Source of the DNA: Tenebrio molitor
Lineage: Eukaryota; Arthropoda; Insecta; Coleoptera; Tenebrionidae
DNA length: 64,000 bases
Direction of reading: 5' to 3'
Assembly: GCF_963966145.1 (NCBI RefSeq)
Contig: NC_091047.1
Span: 27,094,001-27,158,000, forward strand
Below are positions 29,301 through 40,605 of the stretch, piece after piece. Below the pieces are notes generated by a model. That model was given only the letters and a program-made list of their open reading frames with translations, was not told where the DNA came from and did not search any database. Made by a program: the position numbers and the translations under genes. Every line of letters starts with the position of its first letter. The stretch's first letter is position 1.

Positions 29301-31478
29301 TTGTTTCTTCAATTCCATCATATTTTTAATAATTCTTTAAAAATTGATAGGTACCACCCATTATCAAGACTATATGAAACAGAAAAGATATTTAGCTGCT
29401 AAAGAATAATATTTGACGATGTCCTCATGACAGCTATAATAAATCAAACCTATATTTATGTTGGACAGTGTTATCATCAATTTCAATTATCATATTATAC
29501 TAATATATTTTTTTACAATGCACACTATTTGTTTATTCCATAAGATTATTCGCCCATTTTGCCTTTCCCAAAAATGGCTGACGCATGACCTTGAGGCTTC
29601 ATTTTCTTTATCTCTGTAGGAACATGTGACAACCTAATTTTTCATCACTCTGCCCTTTTTCTGTTTTCCTTACATGCTCCATTACTACACATATTTAAAT
29701 TTTACTAATATATTTCTTTTTACTTCCTTCCCTTAATGATATACCTACTCTCAGTACTCTCAATATTCACACGTAAACCATATCTAATCAATCAATCTTG
29801 AAAAATTTCTCTGTGTAATTTACCTTCGTCGTGTTTATGTTGATCGCCAAGAAACCCATTTGATTTCTCAAGTCGTCGAAATATTTCACAGCTGTAAAGC
29901 AATCCTCTCGTCGTGCAATAATTCTCGATTTACTCAACTCCGGATTCACTCTTCCACTTCATGTTTTTATGCAAATCTCAATTGACTGTAGAATAGACTG
30001 TAATAACAATAATTTTTCGCAACAACAACAGAGCTGTGAAATTTTATTGCGGCAGGTACGACCGTATTATTGTTTGTCTCTCGGAGGGTATGCACCGAGT
30101 AAGAGCCGGGCAGATTACATTTAAATATATCCACGGGGCTCGATAAAAAATTCCAAGTTGGTGTATGCTCATCGATTATTCAAATTAAATGGCGCGTAGC
30201 GTTTGCACGTAAGAATCTTGTTGGGGGAAAAAGTTCAGTTTAATTGCTGTAACGTAGCCAAGCGTATTATTTCGAGCTTTTTGTTTCCTTGTTTGAAACA
30301 GCAAATCAACTAATGCGTCGAGAGACTAAATTTAGATGTGATTAAAGGAGACAGAGAGGATGGAGAGGGTCCAAAATGTGCAAGAACAAGATACGAGCGG
30401 TGGGACAAATTATTTCTGTTTAAGAAAATAAATAAAGCTGGTAAAAAAGAATTTAAGAAATGTGTGGAGGACGACGATGTGGAATTGTCGAGATATCGAT
30501 GTTCTGTTTTTGTTAAAGGCCGAAGATGATAAATAATCTTTTTTCCGGTGCGCCATCCTGTCTTCCTTTTATCAATTTCATCTCCTCGTCCGCAAAAAAA
30601 TCACTGTTTAGAAAGGAAGTGCGCCACTTTTTCCAGCCCACGCTCCTGAGGGGATGAACTTGGTTACAGTATCCATCTGACAAGCACATTTCATATCAAA
30701 CCTCAGCTTTATCCTTGCTACAACGGGAAAAGTAGGTCTTGAGGGGATCGTTAGTTGGTTTTACGGATTGTAGTGTATCCGTGTTGTCGCCCAAAGAACC
30801 GTTGACAATATAAATCAGCTTTAAAATAGTTGTACAACAACACGATCGATGCGGATCGGCGAACAGAATAATACAAAGTAAATCAGCGGGGATCATCCTT
30901 TGAATATACAGAAGGAACACAAAGCTTCGTCGCTCAATTTGCTACTTTTACGTCCTGTTTCGTCCTGTTGTGCGCTTTTCCACCTAACAATGCGAAGCTG
31001 TCGTACTTTCAACTAAGCAGGAACGACTCAAATTAGCAGACGAGGACTGTAATGGAAGCCGAAGTTTGTGTTGTTTCGATTAATTAAGAAGACAAATGGG
31101 GGATTAATGGCGATATTATTTATGCAGCAGTAAAATTGAGGTTCTTTCGCCAACTGCGAAATTGAAATAGGGATCGAGTTAAGGATTGCATGCTTTGCAG
31201 AAGGGGTGAAGTAGCTATAAATAAATTTAGAAAATTCGAATTTTCAGTGCTAATTCAAGTTTTGCTTGAAAATGTTGCCTTCTAGAATGAAAAAATAAGA
31301 AATCTGTTGCTTTTAATAAGGCAACAGAACAATGCACTATACAATTATATTATTATGTACATTATTTTTGCTTTTTTATGGTTGGAATAAATTCTTAAAG
31401 AGAGATTTCTTAATTTGCAAAAATATTTTTCAGAATTGAACCAATAACGAGAGTTGAGAATAATGTATTCTTACAAAG
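26400..31478. other. Long gene-free region
   Basis: Nothing with clear coding signature was found in 5 kb. Short frames at 27546-27841 and 30338-30529 match no known family. The stretch at 27000-27530 is AT-rich with many TAATTA/ATTAAT cores, which would suit a homeodomain-bound enhancer, but this is only composition. About 28496-28570 resembles the left arm of the MITE at 37462 (GGATAAGTATGGCAACTATG) without a visible partner arm. Confidence 0.35.
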
Positions 31479-31657
31479 AGCGATCAAATTAATTTGTAAT
31501 TGAGTTATCCATGAATCCAAACACGTATGTCGTTACTTGAACTCTACGCTCCAATAAACACAGCTTGAAACACAGGTTAGATCTCGACATATCAATTGCA
31601 AAAGACATACGGATTCAAATCCATGGATGACTCGAGTACAAATTACTTTGATCACTC
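31479..31657. repeat. Imperfect palindrome, MITE-like
   Basis: Arms of about 45 bp with mismatches: CGATCAAATTAATTTGTAAT near 31481 and its complement-like copy ending near 31657, both including CCATGAATCC or GGATT...CCATGG. It ends about 10 bases before the next MITE. Confidence 0.6.
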
Positions 31658-31665
31658 GATCACAT

Positions 31666-31979
31666 AATATTGGTAATTGTTCACTTTAACTACTTCTGGA
31701 ATTTTCGCATTTTTTCTGGCTAGACAGCCTCAGGGCGTCCTCCTAGATCGTTTCCCACCATTCAACCCTTGTGCAAATGCCTTTTTTTTCTCTCTTGCTG
31801 TGTTTCAAGGTCGCGTCAAGGTCGCGCCAAGTCTTAGTATAACTAAAGGGTAAGGAAAATTTTCATTTGCACAAGGTTTGACTGGTGGGAAACGATGTAG
31901 GAGGACGTCCTGAGGCTGTCTAGCCAGAAAAAACGCGAAAATTCCAGAAGTAGTTAAAGTGAACAATTACCATAATATT
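31666..31979. mobile_element. MITE with long arms
   Basis: The 314-bp hairpin has arms of about 105 bp, outer GGTAATTGTTCACTTTAACT, inner CATTTGCACAAGG. The loop carries two GGTCGCG repeats. Confidence 0.9.
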
Positions 31980-32023
31980 TTGTAAACATGTTTTTTCTTC
32001 ATTTGCTTATATGTCACATAAAA

Positions 32024-32327
32024 GTGTGTTTTTTTTTAATTTGGCATCGAAGTTGGCGTTGACAAGTCGATTGTGAATGAACCACTCGTTTTAAAAACAC
32101 TGATTTTCGAAATGCAGATTAAAAACACAAACAACGCAAAAAGGGAGATTGGATTTAAACAGCTGATCAACCACTCGTCTTAAAAAAATTGATTTTTCAA
32201 ACTGCATATTAAAAACACGCAAAAAGTGAGGTTGGATTTAAACAGCTGATCAGAGTTGTATCCGGTGGTGCGTTCACAATCGACTCTTCAACGCCAACTT
32301 GGACGCCAAATTAAAAAAAAAACACCC
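32024..32327. mobile_element. MITE with internal direct duplication
   Basis: Inverted arms near GTTTTTTTTTAATTTGGCAT and its complement, plus GAAGTTGGCGTTGA and CGATTGTGAA, lie at the two ends. Inside, a block of about 85 bp (AACCACTCGT ... TTTAAACAGCTGATCA) occurs twice in direct orientation, at about 32079 and 32168. Confidence 0.85.
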
Positions 32328-33985
32328 GTTGCATAATATGTAGGTTTTTCCGTAACTGAATAAGAATTTCACTACAGCACATTCAGCATTACAATTTAAT
32401 GGGAATATAAAACGTATTTCAGCTTTAATGCCACCAGTCAAATCCCAAAAGATTTACTTACTTTGTATCCACAGATATAATAAATACATACTTTGAGAAG
32501 TGTTCATCTTTCGTTGAAAACTAGTCTTTTAAGAATAGTATTATTTACTTTGTTTGAAATTGAATTTTGTTTATTAATTTATTAATATTTCTTCTACCGC
32601 TGGTCATGTAAGTAACCAAATAAGTTACAAATACCAATTTGCCTCTTTGGAAAACGGCCGTTACATGACCTTGACACTTCACTTCTTTTCGTTCACTTCT
32701 AATCCAACTTATATGATAATTATTTTTATTGCTTTATAAAATTGCTAAAAAAAATACGTATTTGATAAGGTTACACACGACAGGTTTAACGTAATTAACG
32801 TGCGTTACGTGAGTTTAAAAAAAAACAACAAAAAACAAAACCCTGGTGCTTCGATGTTAAAGAGCAGCTGTTTGAATAAAGTTTATGAAAATGGAAACTT
32901 GTAGGTACAGCAAGCATTTGTCTTTTCTCTAAATGTTATTTTCTTTCTCACAAAGACATTTGATTTTGTGTACTTTCAAGGCACGCCAGTTAATGTAGTC
33001 TGAAAACATCAGAGAAGTTTGTACACAATTGGAACAAACTGACGGTTGTTGAAACTGCACAACGATAAAACATTGAACCTACGTCGGTACACTTTCATTA
33101 CTTGGTTACAATTTCCGAGCGATAATTGATGAGTCGCCCACATAACAGATGGTAGAATTTAAATCGGAGTTAAGAAATAGAACAATTAAATCTGGCATTG
33201 CGTATTGCGTTACGATCATAAACAGTTCCATCACCGTCTCTAATTTTAGATCGGTTTATAAAGTTGTTAACACGAATCTTCCACTTGTCGATAGAGGAGG
33301 GGCGCCCACGACACTTTAAAAACAAACCAATAAAAATAAACGGTAAAGTAAATCGAAAATGAAAAATAATTGATATCGACTTTTATTTTATATGTGTTCC
33401 ACGCTCGATTTATGAATACGAGAAAAAAATTATATGTGTTTTATTACAGCATTCATTTTGGGAGGATTAAGATAGAAAAATGTCGTAGGTACATATGTTG
33501 TGGGTTGTGGGATGCGAAAGAATTATATTTGGTTCAGAGCAAATTAAATTAGAGTTGTAGAATAAATGTCAAGTCGTAGATTTATCCATAACGGATTCGT
33601 GTCCTCAACTGATAAAGTAAAAATACATTATATGAATCCCAGTTTTTTATGACCGATGGGAATTAATATTCGATGAATTAATCAGAGAGTCAATTTTATT
33701 TTTCACGAGCGATTGTGCTTGGAACTGTATTTCATCATTGGATATATTGTTTAATGACCCAGAAAGCTCTGGATGACTAAACGTGGCTTAAAGTTACAAA
33801 ATGTAATTTTAAAATTTGGCGAATTTAATCGGGGCATTTCCACCGTAAATTCTACTAAACTCGCGATTATAAAAGCAATGAAACTGTATTTTGGATTAAA
33901 ACATTAAGCATAAGCTTTAAAAATTCAGATGATAATGTTTTTGCAAAAAAATTAATTAACTGGAGATGCAACAGTAAAAATGTAT
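32328..33985. other. Gene-free stretch
   Basis: No gene was seen. A copy of the TGACCTTGA motif (TGACCTTGACACTTCACTTC) is at 32665. Confidence 0.4.
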
Positions 33986-33988
33986 GCA

Positions 33989-34122
33989 ATAGTAGATTAC
34001 ATACCGAGGTGGGAAGTGTTTCATTCCTGTCGAGAGCTAAGATAGTTTACCAAGGCGTAGCTGAGGTGAACTAATGCTCCAGACAGGAATGACACATTCC
34101 CACCGAGGTTTGTATACTATTT
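33989..34122. repeat. Short palindrome with GC core (P4)
   Basis: Arms GTGTTTCATTCCTGTC and GACAGGAATGACACATTCCC flank the core CAAGGCGTAGCTGAGG at 34051-34066. Confidence 0.8.
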
Positions 34123-34365
34123 TATTCGGAATCATTACGTTTTTAGCAAATAAACAATTCATTTGATGCAGTTTCATTTCTACTGATTTTCGACTTTCAG
34201 TAAGTACGCCACTGGAAAAACCTTATAATACGGCGGAAACTAGCCTATTTACTGACCAAGAGAGGGAAGTAAAGATAAAAAGGAATGGTTAACTTTCCGC
34301 CCTCGTATAAGGTTAGAAATGTGCATATTACAATACGATTCCGAATAATAGTTAATTACAAAATT

Positions 34366-34472
34366 AGTGGGATAAAAGCAATATTACAGGACTCGAGTGT
34401 GAAGATTGCAGATGACGTTAGCCCGAGTTCATCTGTAACACACGAGTTTCCTGTAATATGCTTTAGCCCACG
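34366..34472. repeat. Short palindrome with GC core (P5)
   Basis: Arms AGCAATATTACAGGACTCG and CGAGTTTCCTGTAATATGCT with an inner GCAGATGA/TCATCTG pair flank the core GACGTTAGCCCGAG. Confidence 0.8.
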
Positions 34473-34474
34473 TG

Positions 34475-35646
34475 TTATGTACAACATTTTATCTACGGCT
34501 GCGAATTATTAATTAAAAAAATCAATTTTTGGCAAAAACGTCAAATTTGACATTTACAAAAATATATTTTGATAATTGTTAAATGTCAGTTTCAATCGTT
34601 TTAGTTCAAAATCAAAGCAACAAGACTGAAACAATTTGCTCAATACCAGGACAACCAGCTAATTCTGTTTGTAAACAACGCGTTTTAAATTTTTCATAAT
34701 TGAGAACCGGGTCGTTTACGTCTTATCGCGGCTCTCGGAAGTGAAGTGACTTCGAAAAATGTACATTGGGGTTACCCCGACGTCAAGTGAGAAAAGTACC
34801 AGAACCTGGAATGGAAACGTGTGTACTCCTGTTTCGAGGACGACCTGGAGTGCAAGAGACGAGCGTCTCTGGAGGTGTCACTGCAGTTTGCATCGTTTTT
34901 CCAGTATGACGTGTATTACAAAGTGGTCTCTTGTGCGAGTAACCCAAAAGAGAGTAGTAGATGATATCATTAAAAGTGGAAGTGAGTCTTTTTGTGCCAA
35001 GCCCAGAGATTGAAGACCGAAACGAAGTCGATGCCGGCTAGTGGGCGAACAAAATGCAAGGACTGTGTTATGTATTTACAATAAGTACTTAGCTTTTCTT
35101 TTGTATTGTTGTATTTCAATAAATTTTGTCTGTTTGCTTCTAAATAAAAATGCGTTACGTAATGAAACCAGTGCGGTAATGAACTACATTACGCAACTCA
35201 AATGACTGTAAATGAGTGTGGTAATAACGACTTATCCAAGCAGCCGTAGATAAAGCAAATTACAATATCAGAAAAACATACAGAGATTTTCGCGATTGGT
35301 GCTGCAGTAGCGCAGCACAGGTCAGTTATGGGTTTCATTACTGACCGCTTACGACTCATTAGTCATTACTGACTCCTCTTTTCATCATTACTGACCGGTT
35401 GATGTGTACACTAGTAATCGCTCACTTTCTAACCTTTAAGAGGTTAGAAAAGCTATACGTTACTAACCGATTGTGAATAAAAAAATATTGAAACTCGTGT
35501 GGGTAAATAAATGAGGTCTTAATCGAGTTTATTGTGAAAGGCAACGTGTTTTCAAGCAAAACACCGCTTTACAAATTCGTTCCAATTTTGCAAACTAAAA
35601 ATGATATGAGAAATAAGAAACTAACAAAAATATATATGTATGTACA
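34475..35646 (+). other. Unidentified transcript-like stretch
   Basis: A GC-richer block at 34740-35040 is followed by AATAAA at about 35120. It gives an 84-codon frame at 34759-35013 and, in another frame, a stretch beginning WKRVYSCFEDDLECKRRASL (about 34805-34940). Neither is recognised. It could be a last exon or a decayed retrocopy. Confidence 0.25.
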
Positions 35647-35647
35647 T

Positions 35648-36139
35648 ATACCGGGTGTTATGGAAGTCCACGTAATAAATTTAAACACCAATAGGACTGG
35701 TTAAAATAAATATATATTTTTTTATTTACCATTTTTTCCGCAATTTCAAAACAGAGTTAAAGTTATTAAATTTAATTTGAACCCTAAAATTCATACCCGC
35801 TCATGTGTTTACATATCCATTGATAACGAAACACAAAAAAAATTACTCGATTAAAATACTTAATGAAAAACAGTAAAAACTGTTAGTATTAGAACAGCGA
35901 CCGTTCTTTCTTCAAAAAAAAAAACTATACCTAACGTTTTTATCACTCAAAAATCTTTTCACTCACTCTTTTGTTTCAATTGATGATTATCCTATGAGCG
36001 AAGTGTCAAATTAGGAGTCAGAAAAATGTAAAAAAAATATTTGATTAAAAAAAGATCAGTATGTAAAAAATGTTAATTTTAAAAAGAGTTCTATTAGTGA
36101 TGAAATTTATGACGACGTGGACTCCATAACACCTGGTAT
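35648..36139. mobile_element. TIR element with ATACCGGGTGTTATGG ends
   Basis: The left end ATACCGGGTGTTATGGAAGT and right end CTCCATAACACCTGGTAT are inverted; a CCACGT...AAATTT block extends the match to about 35 bp. It is 492 bp long and non-coding. Confidence 0.75.
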
Positions 36140-36563
36140 TAATTATTTTGTTTTTATCTTTAATCATTATTGTCATTATTCGTGCAATGAAAAGTAGTTG
36201 TTAAAAAACAACAATGGAATTAGAAGTAATTCTGCATTACAGATCTTTTCATTTCACATTTCACACGACAGAAGGTCGTATAAAAAACTATCCGCCAAAT
36301 TATCTCCAAAATGGCAATTCTCTTTTGTAAACCTCCTAGACAATAATTTCCAATCTCTCGAGTAGCGGAAAGCTTTTAGATGACCATGCTGTAGTTTTCC
36401 TAGCACATCCAGAAGACGCTGTTGAAGGTCTTCTTCTGTCAACTTGAAGCATCATTGCAATACTGTTGAAACTGTTGAAATTCTCTCTCTCTCCTTCATA
36501 CCAGCAATCGGAACTAACTACAGACAATAACACATACAACAAAATTTTGTAAAGTTGTTGTGT
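36140..36563. other. Gene-free stretch with two small minus-strand frames
   Basis: Frames at 36254-36442 and 36336-36578 overlap in different phases and match no known family; the 62-codon one is rich in Leu and Arg. No further support was seen. Confidence 0.25.
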
Positions 36564-36807
36564 ATATAAACTAGGCAAAAATGAATAGGGAATTTTTGCA
36601 TTTTTGAATTTTTTATAAATGCAGTTTTATATTTGTAATGAAATGTGTTAGAAATATAAATATATACACATTAAATGTAATGTTTCAAGTACTTGTAACA
36701 TTTTAAATTTATCCAGTGTTTAAGATTACGTAGGAGGATTGGGGCAATTATTTTGCTTCCCAAGAAAAATTGTGGAATTCCCTATTCATTTTGGCCTAGT
36801 TTATATT
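36564..36807. mobile_element. MITE with ATATAAACTAGGCAAAAATG ends
   Basis: The 244-bp element has inverted ends of about 30 bp including AATGAATAGGGAATT and AATTCCCTATTCATT. Confidence 0.8.
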
Positions 36808-37461
36808 TTTGCATTGCTTGTGATGAGTAGCTGAGTTCATGTTAACTGATAACAAAAGCACCACTAGGTCTTCTAGAGTGTTAGCTTTAGCTTCATAGTG
36901 GTATGATACAAAGTGCCTATAAAAGGACGTATAGCAAGAGTCCTGTGGATTTGTGAGGCTCTATAATTTTATTCTGTGAAACTATGTCGCGCCATCAAAT
37001 CAGATGTCAACTGTAAAATTATTAAATCTTAGCGTCAGTTGTAAGTTCAACGTCTTAGTTGTTATGTTTATGAGTTTATTCAGTTTTTCTATGTTCCAAT
37101 GACTTTTCATCTTGTAACAATCTTTATTAAAAATCTCTCATTAATGGACTTACATGACCTGTGCTTTTCTATTTGGTACCACAATATGCTACAGAGCAGC
37201 AAAAGTCAAATATATTCGCAAATTTTGGTAAAAAGTAAAACCGGGTTCATTATTATTCGTCCACTAGATAAAAAGTGAGGTTGGCAGCTTTAGTACTTTC
37301 TGCTTTATATGGTTGGCAGCTTTGATGTTTGTCACTAGAAACATTCAACCAATTTTTATATGTTTGAGAGTTACTGCAATTGTCGTGTTCTATATAGAAA
37401 TTCTTCAAATTTCATATTCACACGATCATTTGACGTCTGTGACGTTATCTATGCCGCAAAA

Positions 37462-37727
37462 GTATTGGGTGATTCAAAATGGTTGTGGATAACTATGGCA
37501 ACCATGTACGAAAATGTATGTGGCAACTCTGGAGGTAGGATAGAGTTGACATTTCTTTCACAGTTTATAGCCCCGCAATTTTGAACATTGTCAAGTATTC
37601 TATAAAAAAAAATCAAATGCACGCTTATGAAATATCATAGTGACTCTACGCCACCCATACAGTTGCCACATCAATTTTCGTACACAGTTGCCATATTTAT
37701 CCACAACCATTTTAAATCACCCAGTAT
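37462..37727. mobile_element. MITE with TATTGGGTGATT ends
   Basis: Inverted arms of about 75 bp: AAAATGGTTGTGGATAACTA and TTATCCACAACCATTTTAAA, continuing through TGGCAAC and GTACGAAAAT. A diverged left-arm relative lies near 28496-28570. Confidence 0.85.
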
Positions 37728-39800
37728 AAGAAGCGCCATTATTTCCCACAAATTTTACTTTTTTGGCCAAGACTTTGATATATGACATTTACGAGGAGAG
37801 GTCAAATTTAATTATAAATTGGTTTGATAAATTTGATAACATACTATGCTGTTATGTTCTTTTTTTGGGGGAAGTTGGGCGAAGTCTGCAAAAGTTATCA
37901 AACATATTAGTTTGACACACTGAAGAATGGGAAGTTTATTTCCACGCAAAAAAATGTATTTGTCCAGTTTATCTGGTAAAGCAGGGTACTTTTGAATAAG
38001 CAAACAGTCTGATTGAAAGCTACCGTGCAAGTTTACACCGCTTGGAGAGATTAGAAAGACAAACGAGGAATTAATAGGAATATCAATTATGCAACAAAAG
38101 AATTAACTTCCTCCGTTCGGATCGTTAAATTTAAAATTAAAATAACGGCTCCGGTTAAATCCGGAACGTAACATAATTGCGGGGTCCGCGCTAATGGAGG
38201 GTTCAGCGGGTGCATTTTAACAGATTGAAAATAATAGGAAATTCCCCGACGTGGAATTTTTTAAAGTGCAGATTTAATTAAATTCTTTGGGTTGCGGCGA
38301 CACGGACGCCAACCGCTTATTTGTTGTTTGCACGGCCCCGTAAGTGTGTACATTATTGCGAATGTCATCAAAGACATTGTTTTGTTTTCAGGAATATTTT
38401 ATAACACGGAATGGCTTTTTGTTCGCTTGTTTTACAGTGGAATTCGGCGATGGCAATCAATCATTTGTGCCCGGATACAAAGTCACATACACATGAAATG
38501 TAAATACATTTGGCAGGATATCTGTTAGAGCGGCCGTAAATTTTATTTATTCGTTATAAAATTGCCGAAATTATTTTCGGGTGTTTTTTTATTATTGTCC
38601 TATGAAATGAAATATGTTTTAACCGACATATTTCCTATTGAAATAGATGCCAAGATTCGGAGTTTTCGACGTGAATGCTAAAAATATAACACCCTGTATA
38701 GATTATACGTAAACTCCATCGCAGAAGATAAGAATTTTACGTCACTGTATCGTTTTTAAACACGTAACTGTCCGACAATAAAAAATAAAAATATGTAATG
38801 GTTTTTAAGTTAGTTTCAGATCAAGCATAAGACTTCGTTGTTGCGTGTTACATATTCGTTCAGTTTGACGAAGAGCTGATATTTCGCAGCATATTTAAAC
38901 GAATTGCAAATAAACGTAACCGTAAAAAATAAAATTTGCATTGATAAAAATTTACAGTGATCTATTTGATGTTTTGTTCATGCAGTAACCAATTCCTCAG
39001 TTCTGTTTTTACAAATCTGTTTTGCAAAAAAAAATTCTTTCCTAAACAATTATGTTTTCTAGGAAAACATAGTTCAACTAGTGTCAATCTGTTCAAAAAA
39101 ATTAACAGTGGAGTTTTTAAAATTTTAGGTGTTCAAAAAGATTGTTGTCTAAACTAGCACTGAACCAATACAAACATACTTTTAAAAAAGTGAAAACAAT
39201 AGTTATTTGTTATTTGTATAACGTACCTCATTGTGAATGAATATACCGGGTGTAGAATTGTTTTACGAGACACCGCATTTTACATGGAAAAATAAGGAGT
39301 TTCAATTATTTGCTCTCCTAATAATTTTACGGCAAAATAGTCAAAATGAAAGTTGGAGAGAATTAAAATTACTGTCTAATTTTAGTCTTAGTTTTTTTCT
39401 AATATCTTGTGGTCCTGAAAGAAAGGCAAGAACGCAGTTAAGACAAAAGTACTAAAAAGTAGTACTAGCCGTGAAATTTGACTCCTAAATTATTATTTGT
39501 CGGATGGTTTCACTAAGAGTGTTGTTATGTATGTAGTTAACAAGGGGCGAAGAACGGGTTTAGTAGAAATTCAGACAACAGTAAGGTTAACCATCCTGAA
39601 GCTTGCTTTAGAATTGAATATCATTGATGTCACATTGACGACCAATGTATTTTTTTAATGTTGGTAGCGACTCACAGTGAGTAGTTGGTACGTGATCACT
39701 GCCCTTCACGATACTTCAAATTCAAAACTTGCAATTGATTGTCTAGTTACCAGTTACAAGTTTTTTAAATTTAAAATTTAAAATAGGAGCAAAATAGAAA
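37728..39800. other. Gene-free stretch
   Basis: No gene was recognised. ACACCCTGTATAG at 38690 and ACCGGGTGTAGAATT at 39245 look like lone TIR-like ends without partners. Confidence 0.35.
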
Positions 39801-39803
39801 AAA

Positions 39804-39918
39804 TATTGTATTACACTCGTTTTATAAGCCATTTTAACGCACTTTTGCTCCTCGCTGCGCTCCTCATGCTCTAAAAAACGCGTGTGACAAAATGGTGTCT
39901 TATAAAACTCGTATAATA
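39804..39918. repeat. Short palindrome with GC core (P6)
   Basis: Arms ACACTCGTTTTATAAGCCAT and its complement-like copy ending near 39915 flank the core GAGGAGCGCAGCGAGGAG, read on the minus strand. Confidence 0.75.
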
Positions 39919-40016
39919 AATTATTATTTTATATTCGCATTGGTTACTGGAAGATAATTAAACTCGAAGTTTTTAGAAAAAATACATGTTTGTGATTTTG
40001 TTTTGTTAGATTAGCA

Positions 40017-40254
40017 ATGTAACGGGTGACTATTAAAATTTTCACTTGGAGTTGGCTTTGACGAGTTTTTATTTTTTCTGTTACTTTAGACACACGCAAG
40101 AACGAATGACAAATGTCAGACAGTACAATTGAAACATAACCAAGAGAAAAAACATTTATTGAAATGTCAAACTTGTCAAACGTGTCTAAGGTGCAACGGA
40201 AAACAAAGAATGATCCATAGCCTAAGTGAAAATTTTAATAGTCACCCGTTATAA
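40017..40254 (-). mobile_element. MITE family M1, copy 2
   Basis: It is the same family as 1602-1846 in the opposite orientation. Ends are AACGGGTGACTATTAAAATT and its complement. The interior shared with copy 1 includes GTCTAAAGTAACAG. Confidence 0.85.
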
Positions 40255-40329
40255 TCTATTCATTTTGATTGTGACCACTCCTTAGTAACTTTTCAGTTGC
40301 TAGGTTATTGATAGGGAATTTTAGATAAC

Positions 40330-40605
40330 ACTAAATCCAGTCGCAGTTGGCAACTCTCGGAAGCGCCATTTTGACAGAAACGTCACGCTCACAGAAGACA
40401 GAACGGAGAACGACTTGCGCAAACGTTTTTCGACGTACACTGTGCGCATATCTATAAAATTGAGTTTTGGTACAAAATTTTAGAATTCAAAAAGAAAATG
40501 CCACGTCGTCTTGGGACCAAATGGTTAATATTGACTTGTTTCGAGACATTTATTGAAGCCAACGGGAAAACAACTCACAAAGACGAACATCACCAATAAA
40601 GTTAA
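40330..40605 (+). other. Transcript-like block with a 33-codon ORF
   Basis: A CGCCATTTTGACAG start, an ATG at 40498 opening 33 codons (MPRRLGTKWLILTC...) and AATAAAG at about 40595 overlapping the stop suggest a decayed retrocopy or a very short gene. The protein is not recognised. Confidence 0.25.
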
